Positions 26,005 through 35,369 are shown, counted from the first letter of the stretch. The stretch is 64,000 bases of DNA from Marinilabilia salmonicolor JCM 21150 (GCF_000259075.1 NZ_AJKI01000031.1:248001-312000); one strand, 5' to 3'. The notes: a model not told the origin generated them from the sequence alone. Numbers and translations are program-made.

Positions 26005-28104
26005 ATGTCTGATCTCTCTACACATAATATCATGTACCTGCCGGGGGTAGGCCCAAAGAAAGCAGAGATTCTGAAAAAAGAACTAAAAATAGTCTCTTTT
26101 GAGGATTTGCTTTATCATTTCCCGTATCGCTATGTTGACCGTAGCAGGTTTTACAGCATCCGCGAAATAAGCGGGGATATGCCATACATCCAGGTAAAAG
26201 GAAAAATCACTTCATTGAAGCTCGCCGGAGAAAGCAGAGGCAAACGTATGGTTGGCACTTTCACCGACGGTACGGGCACGCTGGAACTGGTATGGTTCAA
26301 AGGCCTGAAGTACCTCAAAGAACAAATAAAACCCAACGAAACCTATATTTTATTCGGAAAACCATCCAGATTCAACAACACTATAAATGTAGTGCATCCT
26401 GAACTGGACAAAGAGCAAAACGGAAAAGTTCAGTTCTTTGCAGGACTTCAGCCATTTTACAATACCACCGAGAAGATGAAAAGCAGTTACCTCGGTTCCC
26501 GTGCAATGTTCAAACTGGTACAAAACGCTTTTCAAACATACAATTCAGTCATCCCCGAAACACTCCCGGCCCGTATTGTGGAACAACTCAGGTTGATGAA
26601 TATTAACCAGGCATTACGACACATACATATGCCACCCGACGCGGAAACACTTCAAAAAGCATCATTCCGTCTGAAGTTTGAGGAGCTTTTTTACATTCAA
26701 CTAAACATCCTCAGGTTACGCAATCAGCGCACTTTCAACCTGAAAGGACACGTTTTTGCCACCGTAGGTCAACACCTCAATCGTTTCTATGCCGAAAACC
26801 TTCCCTTCGAACTTACCAACGCCCAAAAACGCGTCATTAAAGAGATACGTCGCGACATGGGGAGTGGTCATCAAATGAATCGGTTACTACAGGGAGACGT
26901 GGGAAGCGGAAAAACACTGGTTGCCCTCATGGTAATGCTGATAGCCATCGACAACAATTATCAGGCCTGCATTATGGCTCCCACCGAAATTCTGGCGACT
27001 CAGCACTTCGAAAGCATCACGGAAATGCTTATGGGAATGGATATTCAGGTAGGAATACTAACTGGCTCCACAAAAAAAACTGCCAGAGAAGAGCTGCACG
27101 CCCGGCTGCAGTCAGGAGAACTTAACATACTGATTGGCACCCATGCGCTTATCGAAGATACAGTAAAATTCCACAATCTGGGTTTGGTGGTTATTGATGA
27201 GCAGCACCGCTTTGGCGTCGCTCAGCGGGCCCGTTTGTGGAAAAAAAACACCTCTCCACCTCATGTACTGGTAATGACAGCTACGCCCATTCCCAGAACC
27301 CTGGCAATGACAACCTACGGAGATCTTGAGGTGTCGGTAATCGATGAATTGCCCCCCGGACGAAAGCCTGTGGAAACGACACACACTTACCACAAGAAAC
27401 GACTGGGAATCAATAAATTTGTCAAGGAGCAGATAGATGCAGGTCGCCAGGTGTATGTAGTCTATCCACTCATTGAAGAATCCGAAAAAATGGATTTTCA
27501 GAACCTGACGGATGGATTTGAATACATAAAAAGTGTATTTCCCAACAACAAGGTTTCGATGGTTCATGGTAAAATGAAACCGGCTGATAAAGATGCCGCC
27601 ATGCAGGAATTTGCCTCTGGAAAGTCCCAGATTCTCGTATCCACCACGGTAATTGAGGTGGGAGTTAATGTTCCCAACGCTTCTGTAATGATTATCGAAA
27701 GTGCAGAACGCTTTGGACTATCACAACTTCATCAGCTTCGTGGACGCGTAGGAAGAGGTGCCGATCAAAGCTATTGCATCCTGATGACCGGATATAAACT
27801 TTCGGCAGAGACCCGAAAACGTATGGAGATTATGACCGCTACAAATGACGGCTTTGAAATAGCCGAAGCCGACATGAGACTTCGTGGCCCTGGCGATCTG
27901 GAAGGGACACAACAATCGGGACTTCCCTTTGAGTTAAAAATTGCCAACCTGGCCAAGGACACCCGCATTCTTCAAATGGCGCGCAATGTAGCGTCAGACA
28001 TCCTAAAAGATGACCCTCTTTTGGATAAACACGATAGCGCAATGCTGCGTCGCCAGCTTAAAAAACTGGCACAACAAAAGATGAACTGGGCGATGATTAG
28101 TTGA
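26005..28104 (+). CDS. recG: ATP-dependent DNA helicase RecG
   Basis: Branch-migrating helicase that regresses stalled forks and processes recombination intermediates. Length 699 is standard. The N-terminal wedge/OB domain covers about residues 60-160 (YRYVDRSRFYSIREIS and SLKLAGESRGKRMVGTFTDG). Helicase motifs: I LLQGDVGSGKT, Ia MAPTEILATQHF, II VIDEQHRFG (DEQH as in RecG), III MTATPIPRTLAMT, V STTVIEVGVNVPNA, VI HQLRGRVGRG. The C-terminal TRG-like part includes GFEIAEADMRLRGPGDLEGTQQSG. The N-terminus begins with a helix-hairpin-helix-like YLPGVGPKKAEILKKEL. Single gene with its own promoter. Confidence 0.96.
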   Translation: MSDLSTHNIMYLPGVGPKKAEILKKELKIVSFEDLLYHFPYRYVDRSRFYSIREISGDMPYIQVKGKITSLKLAGESRGKRMVGTFTDGTGTLELVWFKGLKYLKEQIKPNETYILFGKPSRFNNTINVVHPELDKEQNGKVQFFAGLQPFYNTTEKMKSSYLGSRAMFKLVQNAFQTYNSVIPETLPARIVEQLRLMNINQALRHIHMPPDAETLQKASFRLKFEELFYIQLNILRLRNQRTFNLKGHVFATVGQHLNRFYAENLPFELTNAQKRVIKEIRRDMGSGHQMNRLLQGDVGSGKTLVALMVMLIAIDNNYQACIMAPTEILATQHFESITEMLMGMDIQVGILTGSTKKTAREELHARLQSGELNILIGTHALIEDTVKFHNLGLVVIDEQHRFGVAQRARLWKKNTSPPHVLVMTATPIPRTLAMTTYGDLEVSVIDELPPGRKPVETTHTYHKKRLGINKFVKEQIDAGRQVYVVYPLIEESEKMDFQNLTDGFEYIKSVFPNNKVSMVHGKMKPADKDAAMQEFASGKSQILVSTTVIEVGVNVPNASVMIIESAERFGLSQLHQLRGRVGRGADQSYCILMTGYKLSAETRKRMEIMTATNDGFEIAEADMRLRGPGDLEGTQQSGLPFELKIANLAKDTRILQMARNVASDILKDDPLLDKHDSAMLRRQLKKLAQQKMNWAMIS

Positions 28105-28259
28105 AAAAAACAATACAGAAAAAATTCCTCAATATAAAATCGTCTAAATTATCTCACCTACCTCCTGCTATTGCTCAATCCTACAAGATGTTAAATGTTA
28201 TTTTAATTTGTTCTAAACAAAAAATAGAACCACTCACTATCCAATCATCCCCAATTATA

Positions 28260-28267
28260 TACATTTG
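28260..28267 (+). promoter_or_regulatory. Minus-7 promoter element of the rseC-rnf operon (TACATTTG)
   Basis: Exact TAnnTTTG match 22 bp upstream of the rseC ATG. It is the only promoter motif I find before the whole rnf cluster, so all seven genes are probably one transcript. Confidence 0.65.
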
Positions 28268-28289
28268 TGCCGCACAAGGGGTATAAAAC

Positions 28290-28712
28290 ATGTCAGAAAA
28301 CAAGCAAATAGAACATCAGGGGATTGTAGAACAATCTGATGGTGAGCGCGCAACAGTGAGAATACTAAGTCAGTCGGCTTGTGCCTCATGTCATGCCAAA
28401 GGCGTTTGCACTGCTGCAGATCTTCAGGAAAAACTGATTGATGCATCGTGCGACCGTCCTTTTAAGCACGGAGACCGCGTCACATTGGTGGGCGAAAGCA
28501 GGCTGGGGTTACAGGCAGCCTGGTGGGCGTATATTCTGCCGTTGTTTCTGATACTGGCCACCCTCATCACCACCTTCACACTTACCAACAATGAAAACCT
28601 TGCCGGCCTTCTGGCTTTAGGAATAATGGTCCCCTACTTTCTAATCCTCAGGTTATTTAACCACAAGTTTTTTAAAACGTTTTCTTTTACCATAAAACCA
28701 TCTACGGAGTAG
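28290..28712 (+). CDS. rseC: RseC/MucC-family membrane protein
   Basis: A 140-residue inner-membrane protein of the RseC family, associated with the SoxR-reducing system and sigma-E control in proteobacteria and with rnf operons generally. The N-terminal cytoplasmic part (residues 1-75) carries the four-cysteine cluster SACASCHAKGVC plus a further Cys in IDASCDRP, likely for metal or Fe-S binding. Two transmembrane segments follow: WWAYILPLFLILATLITTFT and LAGLLALGIMVPYFLIL. The gene ends 4 bp before rnfB. In this position it probably helps assemble or regulate the Rnf complex (inference from context). Confidence 0.92.
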   Translation: MSENKQIEHQGIVEQSDGERATVRILSQSACASCHAKGVCTAADLQEKLIDASCDRPFKHGDRVTLVGESRLGLQAAWWAYILPLFLILATLITTFTLTNNENLAGLLALGIMVPYFLILRLFNHKFFKTFSFTIKPSTE

Positions 28713-28716
28713 TGTT

Positions 28717-29592
28717 ATGAGTATTGTTTTGATTACCATATTGACACTGGCCGGCCTGGGCGCATTGGCTGCAGTGATACTTTATCTGGCTTCCCAGAAA
28801 TTTAAAGTCTTCGAAGATCCCCGCATCGACAAAGTTGAAGAAGCCCTTCCGGCTGCAAATTGCGGTGGATGCGGTTTTCCCGGCTGTCGTGCCTTTGCGG
28901 AAGCATTGGTGAAAGCTGATGACATATCAGACCTTAACTGTCCGGTGGGAGGCCCCGATGTGATGTCCACCGTTGCTGAAATTCTTGGCAAAGAAGTAAG
29001 CAAAGCCGACCCTATGGTGGCAGTGGTTCGCTGCAACGGGACATGTGAAAACAGGCCACGTCTCAACGATTATGAAGGTGCAACTTCCTGTGCCGTGGCA
29101 GCCGCTCTTTATGGCGGAGAAACAGGATGTTCCTACGGATGCTATGGTCTGGGTGATTGTGTGGAAGCATGTGACTTTGAGGCCATGTATATGGATGAAG
29201 AGACCGGACTTCCGGTTATCATTGAAGACAACTGTGTGGCATGTGGCGCTTGTGTGGATGCCTGCCCCAAAGACATCATCGAACTTCGCAAAAAAGGCCC
29301 CAAGAGCCGTCGGATTTTTGTCAGCTGTGTAAATCAGGACAAGGGAGCAGTGGCTAAAAAAGCCTGCGACGTAGCCTGCATCGGATGCGGAAAATGTGCG
29401 AAAGTTTGTCCGTTCGACGCCATCACTATCGAAAACAACCTTGCATACATCGATTACGACAAATGTCGTTTGTGCCGGAAGTGTGTTCCTGTTTGTCCCA
29501 CCAATGCCATTCATGAAATAAACTTTCCTCCTCCGAAACCAAAACCGGCTAAAGAAGAGGAACCGGCCAACACACCCGCTAGCAGTAATTAA
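28717..29592 (+). CDS. rnfB: Rnf complex subunit B, iron-sulfur protein
   Basis: Electron-entry subunit of the Rnf complex, which moves electrons between ferredoxin and NAD with ion transport. A single N-terminal membrane helix (residues 5-25) is followed by the RnfB-type four-cysteine motif NCGGCGFPGC...C (about 48-78). A mid region rich in Cys (CSYGCYGLGDCVEACDF) and three ferredoxin-like 4Fe-4S motifs follow: CVACGACVDACPKD, CIGCGKCAKVCPFD and CRLCRKCVPVCPTNA. That is more clusters than in E. coli RsxB and fits the larger RnfB of Bacteroidota and acetogens. The tail is Pro/Lys/Glu-rich. It lies second in the operon. Confidence 0.96.
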   Translation: MSIVLITILTLAGLGALAAVILYLASQKFKVFEDPRIDKVEEALPAANCGGCGFPGCRAFAEALVKADDISDLNCPVGGPDVMSTVAEILGKEVSKADPMVAVVRCNGTCENRPRLNDYEGATSCAVAAALYGGETGCSYGCYGLGDCVEACDFEAMYMDEETGLPVIIEDNCVACGACVDACPKDIIELRKKGPKSRRIFVSCVNQDKGAVAKKACDVACIGCGKCAKVCPFDAITIENNLAYIDYDKCRLCRKCVPVCPTNAIHEINFPPPKPKPAKEEEPANTPASSN

Positions 29593-29622
29593 TCTGGATG
29601 TTCATTTAAAAGAAATATCACC

Positions 29623-30951
29623 GTGCTTAAAACATTTTCCATAGGAGGAATTCATCCGGCCGACCGCAAGATATCTGCCGATAAAAGCATTGAGGTGCTT
29701 CCTCTGCCCAAACGAGTGGTGGTACCTGTGGCCCAACACATAGGGGCTCCGGCCAAAACTGAAGTCAAAAAAGGCGATCTGGTAAAAGCAGGACAGGTCA
29801 TTGCCAAATCCGGTGGTTTTGTATCAGCCAATATTCACTCTCCTGTATCAGGTAAAGTATTCAAACTCGACGAAGTTGTGGATGCTTCAGGCTACAGAAA
29901 ACCAGTTGTCATAATTGACGTGGAAGATGACGAGTGGGAAGAATCCATTGATCGCTCAGAAACATTAAAAACCGAAATAACCATTTCTTCTGAAGAAATT
30001 GTGAAAAAAGTGGGAGAAATGGGAATCGTTGGAATGGGAGGAGCTACTTTTCCTGCCCATGTCAAACTGGCCCCTCCCCCGGGAAAAAAATGTGAAGTAC
30101 TCATTATCAACGGAGTGGAGTGCGAACCATTTTTGACCAGCGATCACCGTGTAATGCTGGAAAAAGGGGATGAACTCATCGTTGGCATCAGGATACTGAT
30201 GAAAGCGCTCAAAGTGGACCGTGCGGTTATTGGCATCGAAAACAACAAACCGGATGCCATCAAACACCTGAGTCAGTTAGCTGATAAAGAACAAGGCATC
30301 GAAGTTCAACCACTGAAAGTGCAATACCCCCAGGGAGGAGAGAAACAACTTATTGACGCCGTCACCGGACGTCAGGTTCCCTCCGGAAAATTGCCCATTG
30401 AAGTAGGTGCAGTAGTTCACAACGTGGGCACCACACTGGCTGTTTATGAAGCTGTTCAAAAAAATAAACCTCTTATAGAACGGGTTGTAACCGTTACCGG
30501 ACCCGGCGTTAGCAAACCATCCAACTTTCTGGCACGCATCGGAACTCCCGTTAGTCAACTCATTGAAGCTGCAGGCGGCCTTCCCGACAATACAGGAAAG
30601 GTTATTGGTGGCGGCCCCATGATGGGAAAGGCATTGTCGAATCTGGAAGTACCTGTCACCAAAGGAAGTTCAGGAATCCTGGTTTTCCCGCACGAAGAAG
30701 CACACCGCAAACCAATGGAAAACTGTATCCGGTGCGGAAAGTGTGTGTCAGTATGTCCAATGGGGCTGGAACCCTACCTCCTGATGATTGAGACAGAAAA
30801 AGAGTTGCTCGACCGAGCCGAAAGCGACAATATCATGGACTGTATAGAGTGCGGATCATGCAGCTTTACATGCCCCGCCACCCGGCCACTGCTGGATTAC
30901 ATCCGACTTGGAAAAGGGAAAGTGGGACAAATCATCCGAAACAGAAACTAA
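29623..30951 (+). CDS. rnfC: Rnf complex subunit C, NADH/ferredoxin-binding
   Basis: Peripheral subunit thought to exchange electrons with NAD(H). The start is GTG at 29623. The N-terminal barrel covers residues 1-110 (GIHPADRKISADKS; HIGAPAKTEVKKGDLVKAGQ). The flavin/NADH-type domain has GIVGMGGATFPAHVKLAPP and INGVECEPFLTSDHRVMLE. An SLBB-like part contains VTGPGVSKPSNFLARIGTP. Two ferredoxin motifs follow: CIRCGKCVSVCPMGLEP and CIECGSCSFTCPATRPL. The 442-residue form lacks the long Ala/Lys-rich tail of E. coli RsxC. It is 30 bp from rnfB. Confidence 0.96.
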   Translation: MLKTFSIGGIHPADRKISADKSIEVLPLPKRVVVPVAQHIGAPAKTEVKKGDLVKAGQVIAKSGGFVSANIHSPVSGKVFKLDEVVDASGYRKPVVIIDVEDDEWEESIDRSETLKTEITISSEEIVKKVGEMGIVGMGGATFPAHVKLAPPPGKKCEVLIINGVECEPFLTSDHRVMLEKGDELIVGIRILMKALKVDRAVIGIENNKPDAIKHLSQLADKEQGIEVQPLKVQYPQGGEKQLIDAVTGRQVPSGKLPIEVGAVVHNVGTTLAVYEAVQKNKPLIERVVTVTGPGVSKPSNFLARIGTPVSQLIEAAGGLPDNTGKVIGGGPMMGKALSNLEVPVTKGSSGILVFPHEEAHRKPMENCIRCGKCVSVCPMGLEPYLLMIETEKELLDRAESDNIMDCIECGSCSFTCPATRPLLDYIRLGKGKVGQIIRNRN

Positions 30952-30969
30952 TACAAAGCATCATATAAA

Positions 30970-31986
30970 ATGAATCAAAAATTAGTTGTATCTCCATCCC
31001 CGCATGTACACAGTGGCGACTCTGTGTCCAAAAACATGTATGGAGTAATCATCGCACTCATTCCGGCGTTGCTGGCATCTTTGTGGTATTTTGGCATCGG
31101 GGCCCTGATCGTGACACTAACTGCCATTGCAGCCTGTGTCCTTTTTGAATGGGTAATTCAGAAATACCTGATGAAAGCCACGCCATCAATCTCTGATGGT
31201 TCTGCGGCATTAACCGGATTGTTACTGGCATTCAATTTGCCCACAAACATTCCCATCGGACTCATTATCATCGGTGCTGCCGTTGCTATTGGCATTGGAA
31301 AAATGTCTTTTGGCGGTTTGGGAAACAACCCCTTTAACCCGGCACTGGTAGGACGCGTATTTCTTCTTATATCATTCCCGGTACAAATGACCAGCTGGCC
31401 GGTTCCTGTAGCATCACGTTTTCAATATCTGGATGCCACAACCGGCGCAACCCCCTTATCAGTAATGAAAGAAGGCTTGTCTTCAGGTGCCTCATTTTCT
31501 GAAATAATGTCAGAAATTCCATCCTACCTCAATCTCTTCATGGGAAATATGGGAGGTAGTGCCGGTGAGGTCGCCGGAATTGCTTTGGTACTGGGAGGTC
31601 TTTACCTTTTGGTACGAAAAATCATCACCTGGCATATACCGGTGAGTGTACTTGGGTCCATTGCTGTTTTTACAGCCATCCTTCACTTTTCCAATCCTGA
31701 TGATTATGCAGGACCACTGTTTCACATTCTCACAGGAGGTGTTTTACTGGGCGCCTTTTTCATGGCCACCGACTACGTAAGTTCTCCAATGTCGAGAAAA
31801 GGAATGTTGCTCTATGGAGTCGGTATTGGCGTAATAACAGTTCTCATCAGGGTTTATGGATCTTATCCGGAAGGGGTTTCATTTGCCATTCTCATCATGA
31901 ATGCGTTTGTTCCTCTGATTGACAGGTACATGAAACCAAAGCGATTTGGAGAAAAAATAAAAGCAGCAAAAGTTCAAAAACAATAA
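30970..31986 (+). CDS. rnfD: Rnf complex subunit D, flavinylated membrane protein
   Basis: Integral membrane subunit homologous to NqrB. The N-terminus VSPSPHVHSGDSVSKNMYGV is the family opening. About nine to ten membrane segments are visible. The covalent FMN site is in the loop DATTGATPLSVM (Thr about residue 158), matching the TGAT motif of this family. GGLGNNPFNPALVGRVFLL and FFMATDYVSSPMSRKGMLLYG are further family blocks. Length 338 is normal. FMN attachment would need an ApbE-type transferase, which is not in the window. Confidence 0.96.
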   Translation: MNQKLVVSPSPHVHSGDSVSKNMYGVIIALIPALLASLWYFGIGALIVTLTAIAACVLFEWVIQKYLMKATPSISDGSAALTGLLLAFNLPTNIPIGLIIIGAAVAIGIGKMSFGGLGNNPFNPALVGRVFLLISFPVQMTSWPVPVASRFQYLDATTGATPLSVMKEGLSSGASFSEIMSEIPSYLNLFMGNMGGSAGEVAGIALVLGGLYLLVRKIITWHIPVSVLGSIAVFTAILHFSNPDDYAGPLFHILTGGVLLGAFFMATDYVSSPMSRKGMLLYGVGIGVITVLIRVYGSYPEGVSFAILIMNAFVPLIDRYMKPKRFGEKIKAAKVQKQ

Positions 31987-32000
31987 ACAGGACGTATTGT

Positions 32001-32711
32001 ATGGGCAAGAAAGAATCAACACTCCCCAATATGGCAATAACGCTGATTATCATCACCATGATTGCAGGCGGCTCATTGGGATACATATACAAACTGACTT
32101 CCGGCCCCATTGCTGTGGCCAAGGAGCAGAAACAACAGGAAGCTATCCGTTTGGTAGTTCCGGAATTTGACAACAATCCGACACAGGAGATGTATAAGAT
32201 CGCTGCAGATGGAGGTGACTCGCTAAATGTATTCCCGGCCAAAAAAGATGGCATCAATGTGGGAGTCGCCATTGAGAGTGTTAGTCATAAAGGCTTCAGC
32301 GGTGATGTAAAGATCATGGTAGGCATTCTTCCTGATGGCACCATCAGCAACTATGCCGTGCTGGAGCATAAAGAAACACCCGGCCTGGGAACAAAAATGG
32401 TCACCTGGTTTAAGCCATCTGACAATGCGGAGGCAGGAGCTTCCGGTAATGCATTTGCCAACTGGCTTTTCGGCATAAAAAGTGATACGGGGGGCGGCAA
32501 TACCAGCATTGTAGGTGTGGATCCATCTGAAACCAACCTTACCGTATCAAAAGACGGTGGAGACATCGATGCCATCACAGCAGCTACCATTAGTTCAAGA
32601 GCTTTTCTGGATGCCGTGCAAAAAGCATGGGCCACATACAACAAAAATGCAGATGCATACAGCTCTGCCACCATAAAAAACAATGACGCTCAGGAAGGAG
32701 GTGCCCAATGA
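32001..32711 (+). CDS. rnfG: Rnf complex subunit G, flavinylated
   Basis: FMN-carrying subunit with one N-terminal membrane anchor (residues 9-27) and a periplasmic domain. The FMN attachment motif is DAITAATISSRAF (Thr near residue 194-196). HKGFSGDVKIMVGILPDGTI and EHKETPGLGTKM are family landmarks. Length 236 is slightly long, with inserts around residues 150-175 (SDTGGGNTSIVGVD). The stop overlaps the rnfE start (ATGA at 32708-32711), so the two are translationally coupled. Confidence 0.95.
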   Translation: MGKKESTLPNMAITLIIITMIAGGSLGYIYKLTSGPIAVAKEQKQQEAIRLVVPEFDNNPTQEMYKIAADGGDSLNVFPAKKDGINVGVAIESVSHKGFSGDVKIMVGILPDGTISNYAVLEHKETPGLGTKMVTWFKPSDNAEAGASGNAFANWLFGIKSDTGGGNTSIVGVDPSETNLTVSKDGGDIDAITAATISSRAFLDAVQKAWATYNKNADAYSSATIKNNDAQEGGAQ

Positions 32712-33292
32712 ATCAATGGAAAAATTTCACAAAAGGATTCTTCAAAGACAACCCGGTATTTGTAATGTTGCTGGGTATGTGCCCCACGCTGGGGGTTACC
32801 TCATCGGCTGTTAACGGTTTGGGAATGGGACTGGCCACCACATTTGTACTGGTCATGTCAAACATCGTTGTAGCATTGGTAAAGGATTTCATCCCCGATA
32901 AGGTCAGGATTCCGGCATTTATTGTCATCATCGCATCATTTGTAACCATTGTGGAAATGGTCATGCAGGCCTACATACCGGCTCTTTTCGAAGCATTGGG
33001 CCTTTTCATTCCACTGATTGTGGTAAACTGTCTGGTACTGGGACGTGCCGAGGCTTTTGCCTCCAAAAATGCACTTGGATCTTCCATTGTTGACGGTCTT
33101 GGAATGGGACTTGGATTCTCCATGGCCCTGACAATGCTGGGAGCAATCAGAGAACTTTTGGGTAGCGGTAAAATTTTTGGTATTTCTCTCTTTGCAGAGA
33201 GTTACGGGATGCTGATTTTCGTTCTCGCCCCCGGAGCTTTTATTGCGTTGGGTTACCTGACTGCTTTCATCAATAAAGTACGCAAAGCCTGA
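32708..33292 (+). CDS. rnfE: Rnf complex subunit E, membrane protein
   Basis: Integral membrane subunit with six helices, paralogous to RnfA. Conserved Cys-containing motifs that carry an intramembrane Fe-S centre in the family are present: LLGMCPTLGVTSSAVNGLGM near residue 20 and PLIVVNCLVLGRAEAF near residue 105. Length 194 is standard. It overlaps rnfG by 4 bp. Confidence 0.95.
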   Translation: MNQWKNFTKGFFKDNPVFVMLLGMCPTLGVTSSAVNGLGMGLATTFVLVMSNIVVALVKDFIPDKVRIPAFIVIIASFVTIVEMVMQAYIPALFEALGLFIPLIVVNCLVLGRAEAFASKNALGSSIVDGLGMGLGFSMALTMLGAIRELLGSGKIFGISLFAESYGMLIFVLAPGAFIALGYLTAFINKVRKA

Positions 33293-33295
33293 AGA

Positions 33296-33330
33296 AGTCA
33301 ATAGTACATAGTTTTTAGTCAGTAGTTGAT
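33296..33330. repeat. Degenerate AGTCAATAGT / AGTCAGTAGT repeat after rnfE
   Basis: AAGTCAATAGTACATAGT and TTTAGTCAGTAGTTGAT form a short run of about 7-bp units directly after the rnfE stop. The same words occur at 41178-41220 and 52410-52466, also immediately after stop codons. It inserts 52 bp between rnfE and rnfA, whose distance elsewhere is usually a few bases. Confidence 0.55.
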
Positions 33331-33344
33331 AAAAAGAATATATC

Positions 33345-33917
33345 ATGACTTATTTTATCATTATCATATCAGCCATATTTGTCAACAATATTGTGCTGAG
33401 TCAATTCCTGGGAATTTGTCCTTTCCTGGGGGTTTCCAAGAAAATATCCACCGGAATCGGGATGACCGGTGCGGTAACTTTTGTAATGGTTATTGCCACC
33501 ATCGTTACCTATTTTATTCAGGAACTTATTCTTGAGCAATTCAACATCACATTTCTGCAAACCATCTCCTTTATTCTGGTCATTGCAGCACTGGTACAAC
33601 TCGTTGAAATAGTTCTTAAAAAAGTAAGTCCTCCGCTTTATCAGGCGCTGGGGGTTTTCCTTCCACTGATCACAACCAACTGTGCCATTCTGGGGGTAGC
33701 CATCATGACTGTTAGCCGTGACTACAATCTGGTGGAAGCAGTCATTTTCTCCGGCTCCTCGGCCTTAGGCTTTGGACTGGCGCTTGTTACCTTTGCAGGT
33801 ATTCGTGAACAACTTGACCTGGTAAATATTCCCAAAGGAATGCAGGGAGCACCTATTGCTCTGGTAGTTGCCGGATTGCTGGCTATGGCCTTTATGGGTT
33901 TTGCAGGAATGGTTTAA
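33345..33917 (+). CDS. rnfA: Rnf complex subunit A, membrane protein
   Basis: Six-helix membrane subunit completing the rnfBCDGEA set. LSQFLGICPFLGVSKKISTG (about residues 23-42) and LITTNCAILGVAIMT (about 108-122) carry the conserved cysteines. Length 190 is standard. It is the last gene of the operon and is followed by a strong terminator. Confidence 0.95.
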   Translation: MTYFIIIISAIFVNNIVLSQFLGICPFLGVSKKISTGIGMTGAVTFVMVIATIVTYFIQELILEQFNITFLQTISFILVIAALVQLVEIVLKKVSPPLYQALGVFLPLITTNCAILGVAIMTVSRDYNLVEAVIFSGSSALGFGLALVTFAGIREQLDLVNIPKGMQGAPIALVVAGLLAMAFMGFAGMV

Positions 33918-33944
33918 AAAAAGTCTGTTTTTTAAGAAACATAT

Positions 33945-33982
33945 AAAAGCTTGCAGCGTAAACTCCTTTGCAAGCTTTTTTT
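33945..33982 (+). terminator. Terminator of the rnf operon
   Basis: AAAAGCTTGC ... GCAAGCTTTTTTT: 10-bp stem with a T-run, 28 bp after the rnfA stop. Confidence 0.88.
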
Positions 33983-33997
33983 GTACGCAAAATGATG

Positions 33998-34005
33998 TAA
34001 ATTTG
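33998..34005 (+). promoter_or_regulatory. Minus-7 promoter element of the lytic transglycosylase gene (TAAATTTG)
   Basis: Exact TAnnTTTG match 43 bp upstream of the ATG at 34049; the gene also has the purine-rich AAGAAGGGAAAGAG just before its start. Confidence 0.6.
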
Positions 34006-34048
34006 CGGAAACACTCAGAATTTCGAAACAGATAAGAAGGGAAAGAGA

Positions 34049-35071
34049 ATGACTACCAGGAATCAACTCAGAACATTTAAGTTTTTATCGGGAAGTGCTT
34101 TATTGCTGGCTGCAGTTTTTGCATGGGGCCTGTTTACCTATTCAGCTGAGCCTGAAAAGCAGCCAACAGAAGCTGATCCCACGCATTTTGAACAATTCCA
34201 GAGCGAATACAATATATTCTCTCTGCCCGTACCCAATAATCCCACTTTTGCAGGCGAAGCGGTTCCCATCGAGCGAACTTACATCCGCGAAAGCCTGGAT
34301 CGTGAATTGCTTGTCAACACCTACTGGCAGTCACAAACCTTACTTTTCATCAAGCGGGCAGCTAAATATTTCCCATCCATTGAACCCATCCTGAAGGAAG
34401 AGGGAGTTCCGGAAGATTTCAAATATCTGGCACTGGCAGAAAGTGCCCTGATTCTCCGGGCAGTATCACCTGCAGGAGCAGCTGGCCCATGGCAGTTCAT
34501 GAAAGGAGCTGGCAACGACTACGGACTGGAAATTAACAGTCAGGTGGACGAAAGATACCACCTGGAAAAAGCAACCCGGGCAGCAAGCAGATTCCTGAAG
34601 AGCAGCTACGAAAAATTCGGAAGCTGGACGCTGGCAGCAGCAGCTTACAATGCAGGGAGAAGCCATGTCATCAGACAACTGGATCGGCAACAAACCAACA
34701 ACTACTACGATCTTTTGCTCAACGAAGAAACGGGCCGCTACGTTTATCGGATTATCGCAATCAAAGAGATTCTGGAAGACCCTGAGAGTTACGGATTCCA
34801 TGTTAAAGAAAGAGATCTTTATCATATGGAACCCACCTACACGGTAGAAATAGACAGTGCAGTCAGCAATTTTGCCACCTTTGCAGCAGAATTCGGACTT
34901 TCCTACAAAGAATTGAAAGATCTGAATCCCTGGCTTCGTGACGACCACCTAACAAATTCCAGAGGGAAAACGTACGAAATAAAAATCCCAGAAAAAGGTG
35001 CTTTTTTACGAAGTGACTTCCAAAAAACAGGAACTTCTGCATCTGAACTGGATGAAGAGACCCAACAATAA
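34049..35071 (+). CDS. SLT-type lytic transglycosylase with LysM-like C-terminus
   Basis: Periplasmic enzyme that cleaves the glycan strands of peptidoglycan. A signal anchor spans about residues 10-32 (FLSGSALLLAAVFAWGLFTY). The goose-type/SLT domain covers about 110-225: LALAESALILRAVSPAGAAGPWQFM contains the catalytic Glu in AES and the SPAGAAGPWQFM motif, and WTLAAAAYNAGRSHVIRQL is the second signature. A LysM-like segment follows (FATFAAEFGLSYKELKDLNPWL), completing an MltD-like layout with one repeat. Length is 340. It is preceded by the rnf terminator and followed by a large repeat-rich gap. Confidence 0.9.
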   Translation: MTTRNQLRTFKFLSGSALLLAAVFAWGLFTYSAEPEKQPTEADPTHFEQFQSEYNIFSLPVPNNPTFAGEAVPIERTYIRESLDRELLVNTYWQSQTLLFIKRAAKYFPSIEPILKEEGVPEDFKYLALAESALILRAVSPAGAAGPWQFMKGAGNDYGLEINSQVDERYHLEKATRAASRFLKSSYEKFGSWTLAAAAYNAGRSHVIRQLDRQQTNNYYDLLLNEETGRYVYRIIAIKEILEDPESYGFHVKERDLYHMEPTYTVEIDSAVSNFATFAAEFGLSYKELKDLNPWLRDDHLTNSRGKTYEIKIPEKGAFLRSDFQKTGTSASELDEETQQ

Positions 35072-35105
35072 TCGTTTTTACAACCAAATTAACCTACCTT
35101 ATACA

Positions 35106-35261
35106 TAGTGCTTGCCCGAAAAGTCCAATTTCTGCGTCACGCCCTTTCTGAAAACAGTTATTTACCAAAATAAACGCCTTGATTTTCAGAAAGGCCAAGC
35201 CTTGAACTTGAACTTTTCAAATCAAGCTCTCAGAAAAACCATAGTTTTATTGCTGGCACTA
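35106..35261 (+). repeat. Interspersed palindromic element, copy R3
   Basis: Outer ends TAGTGCTTGCCCGAAAA and TTTTATTGCTGGCACTA; inner partner of the 5' arm is TTGAACTTTTCAAATCAAGC. The inner stem CCTTTCTGAAAA / TTTTCAGAAAGG is a perfect 12 bp and unlike that of any other copy. TCTGCGTCACGCC and CCAAGCCTTG correspond to the conserved internal motifs; the core is reduced to TTATTTACC-aaaa-TAAACG. Confidence 0.78.
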
Positions 35262-35369
35262 CATAATATCAACAACACATTTAAATACAGATAGTTGATT
35301 TATGTATTTCTCTAAAAGGAATACATAATGTTGTTGCGTTTTTTAAGGCCGAAGGTCTTTAAGCAATAG

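Noticed and set aside
28101-28286. 61-codon frame starting within the recG stop and ending before rseC
   Set aside because: TTG start, no motif, and it would run over the rseC promoter motif.
28717-33917. Na+-translocating NADH:quinone reductase (nqr) operon
   Set aside because: The first subunit is a ferredoxin-type RnfB with multiple 4Fe-4S motifs, RnfC has ferredoxin motifs and rseC precedes; there is no NqrF, so it is rnf.
35112-35294. 60-codon frame between the transglycosylase and uvrA
   Set aside because: It runs through palindromic element R3; its codons are explained by the repeat arms.
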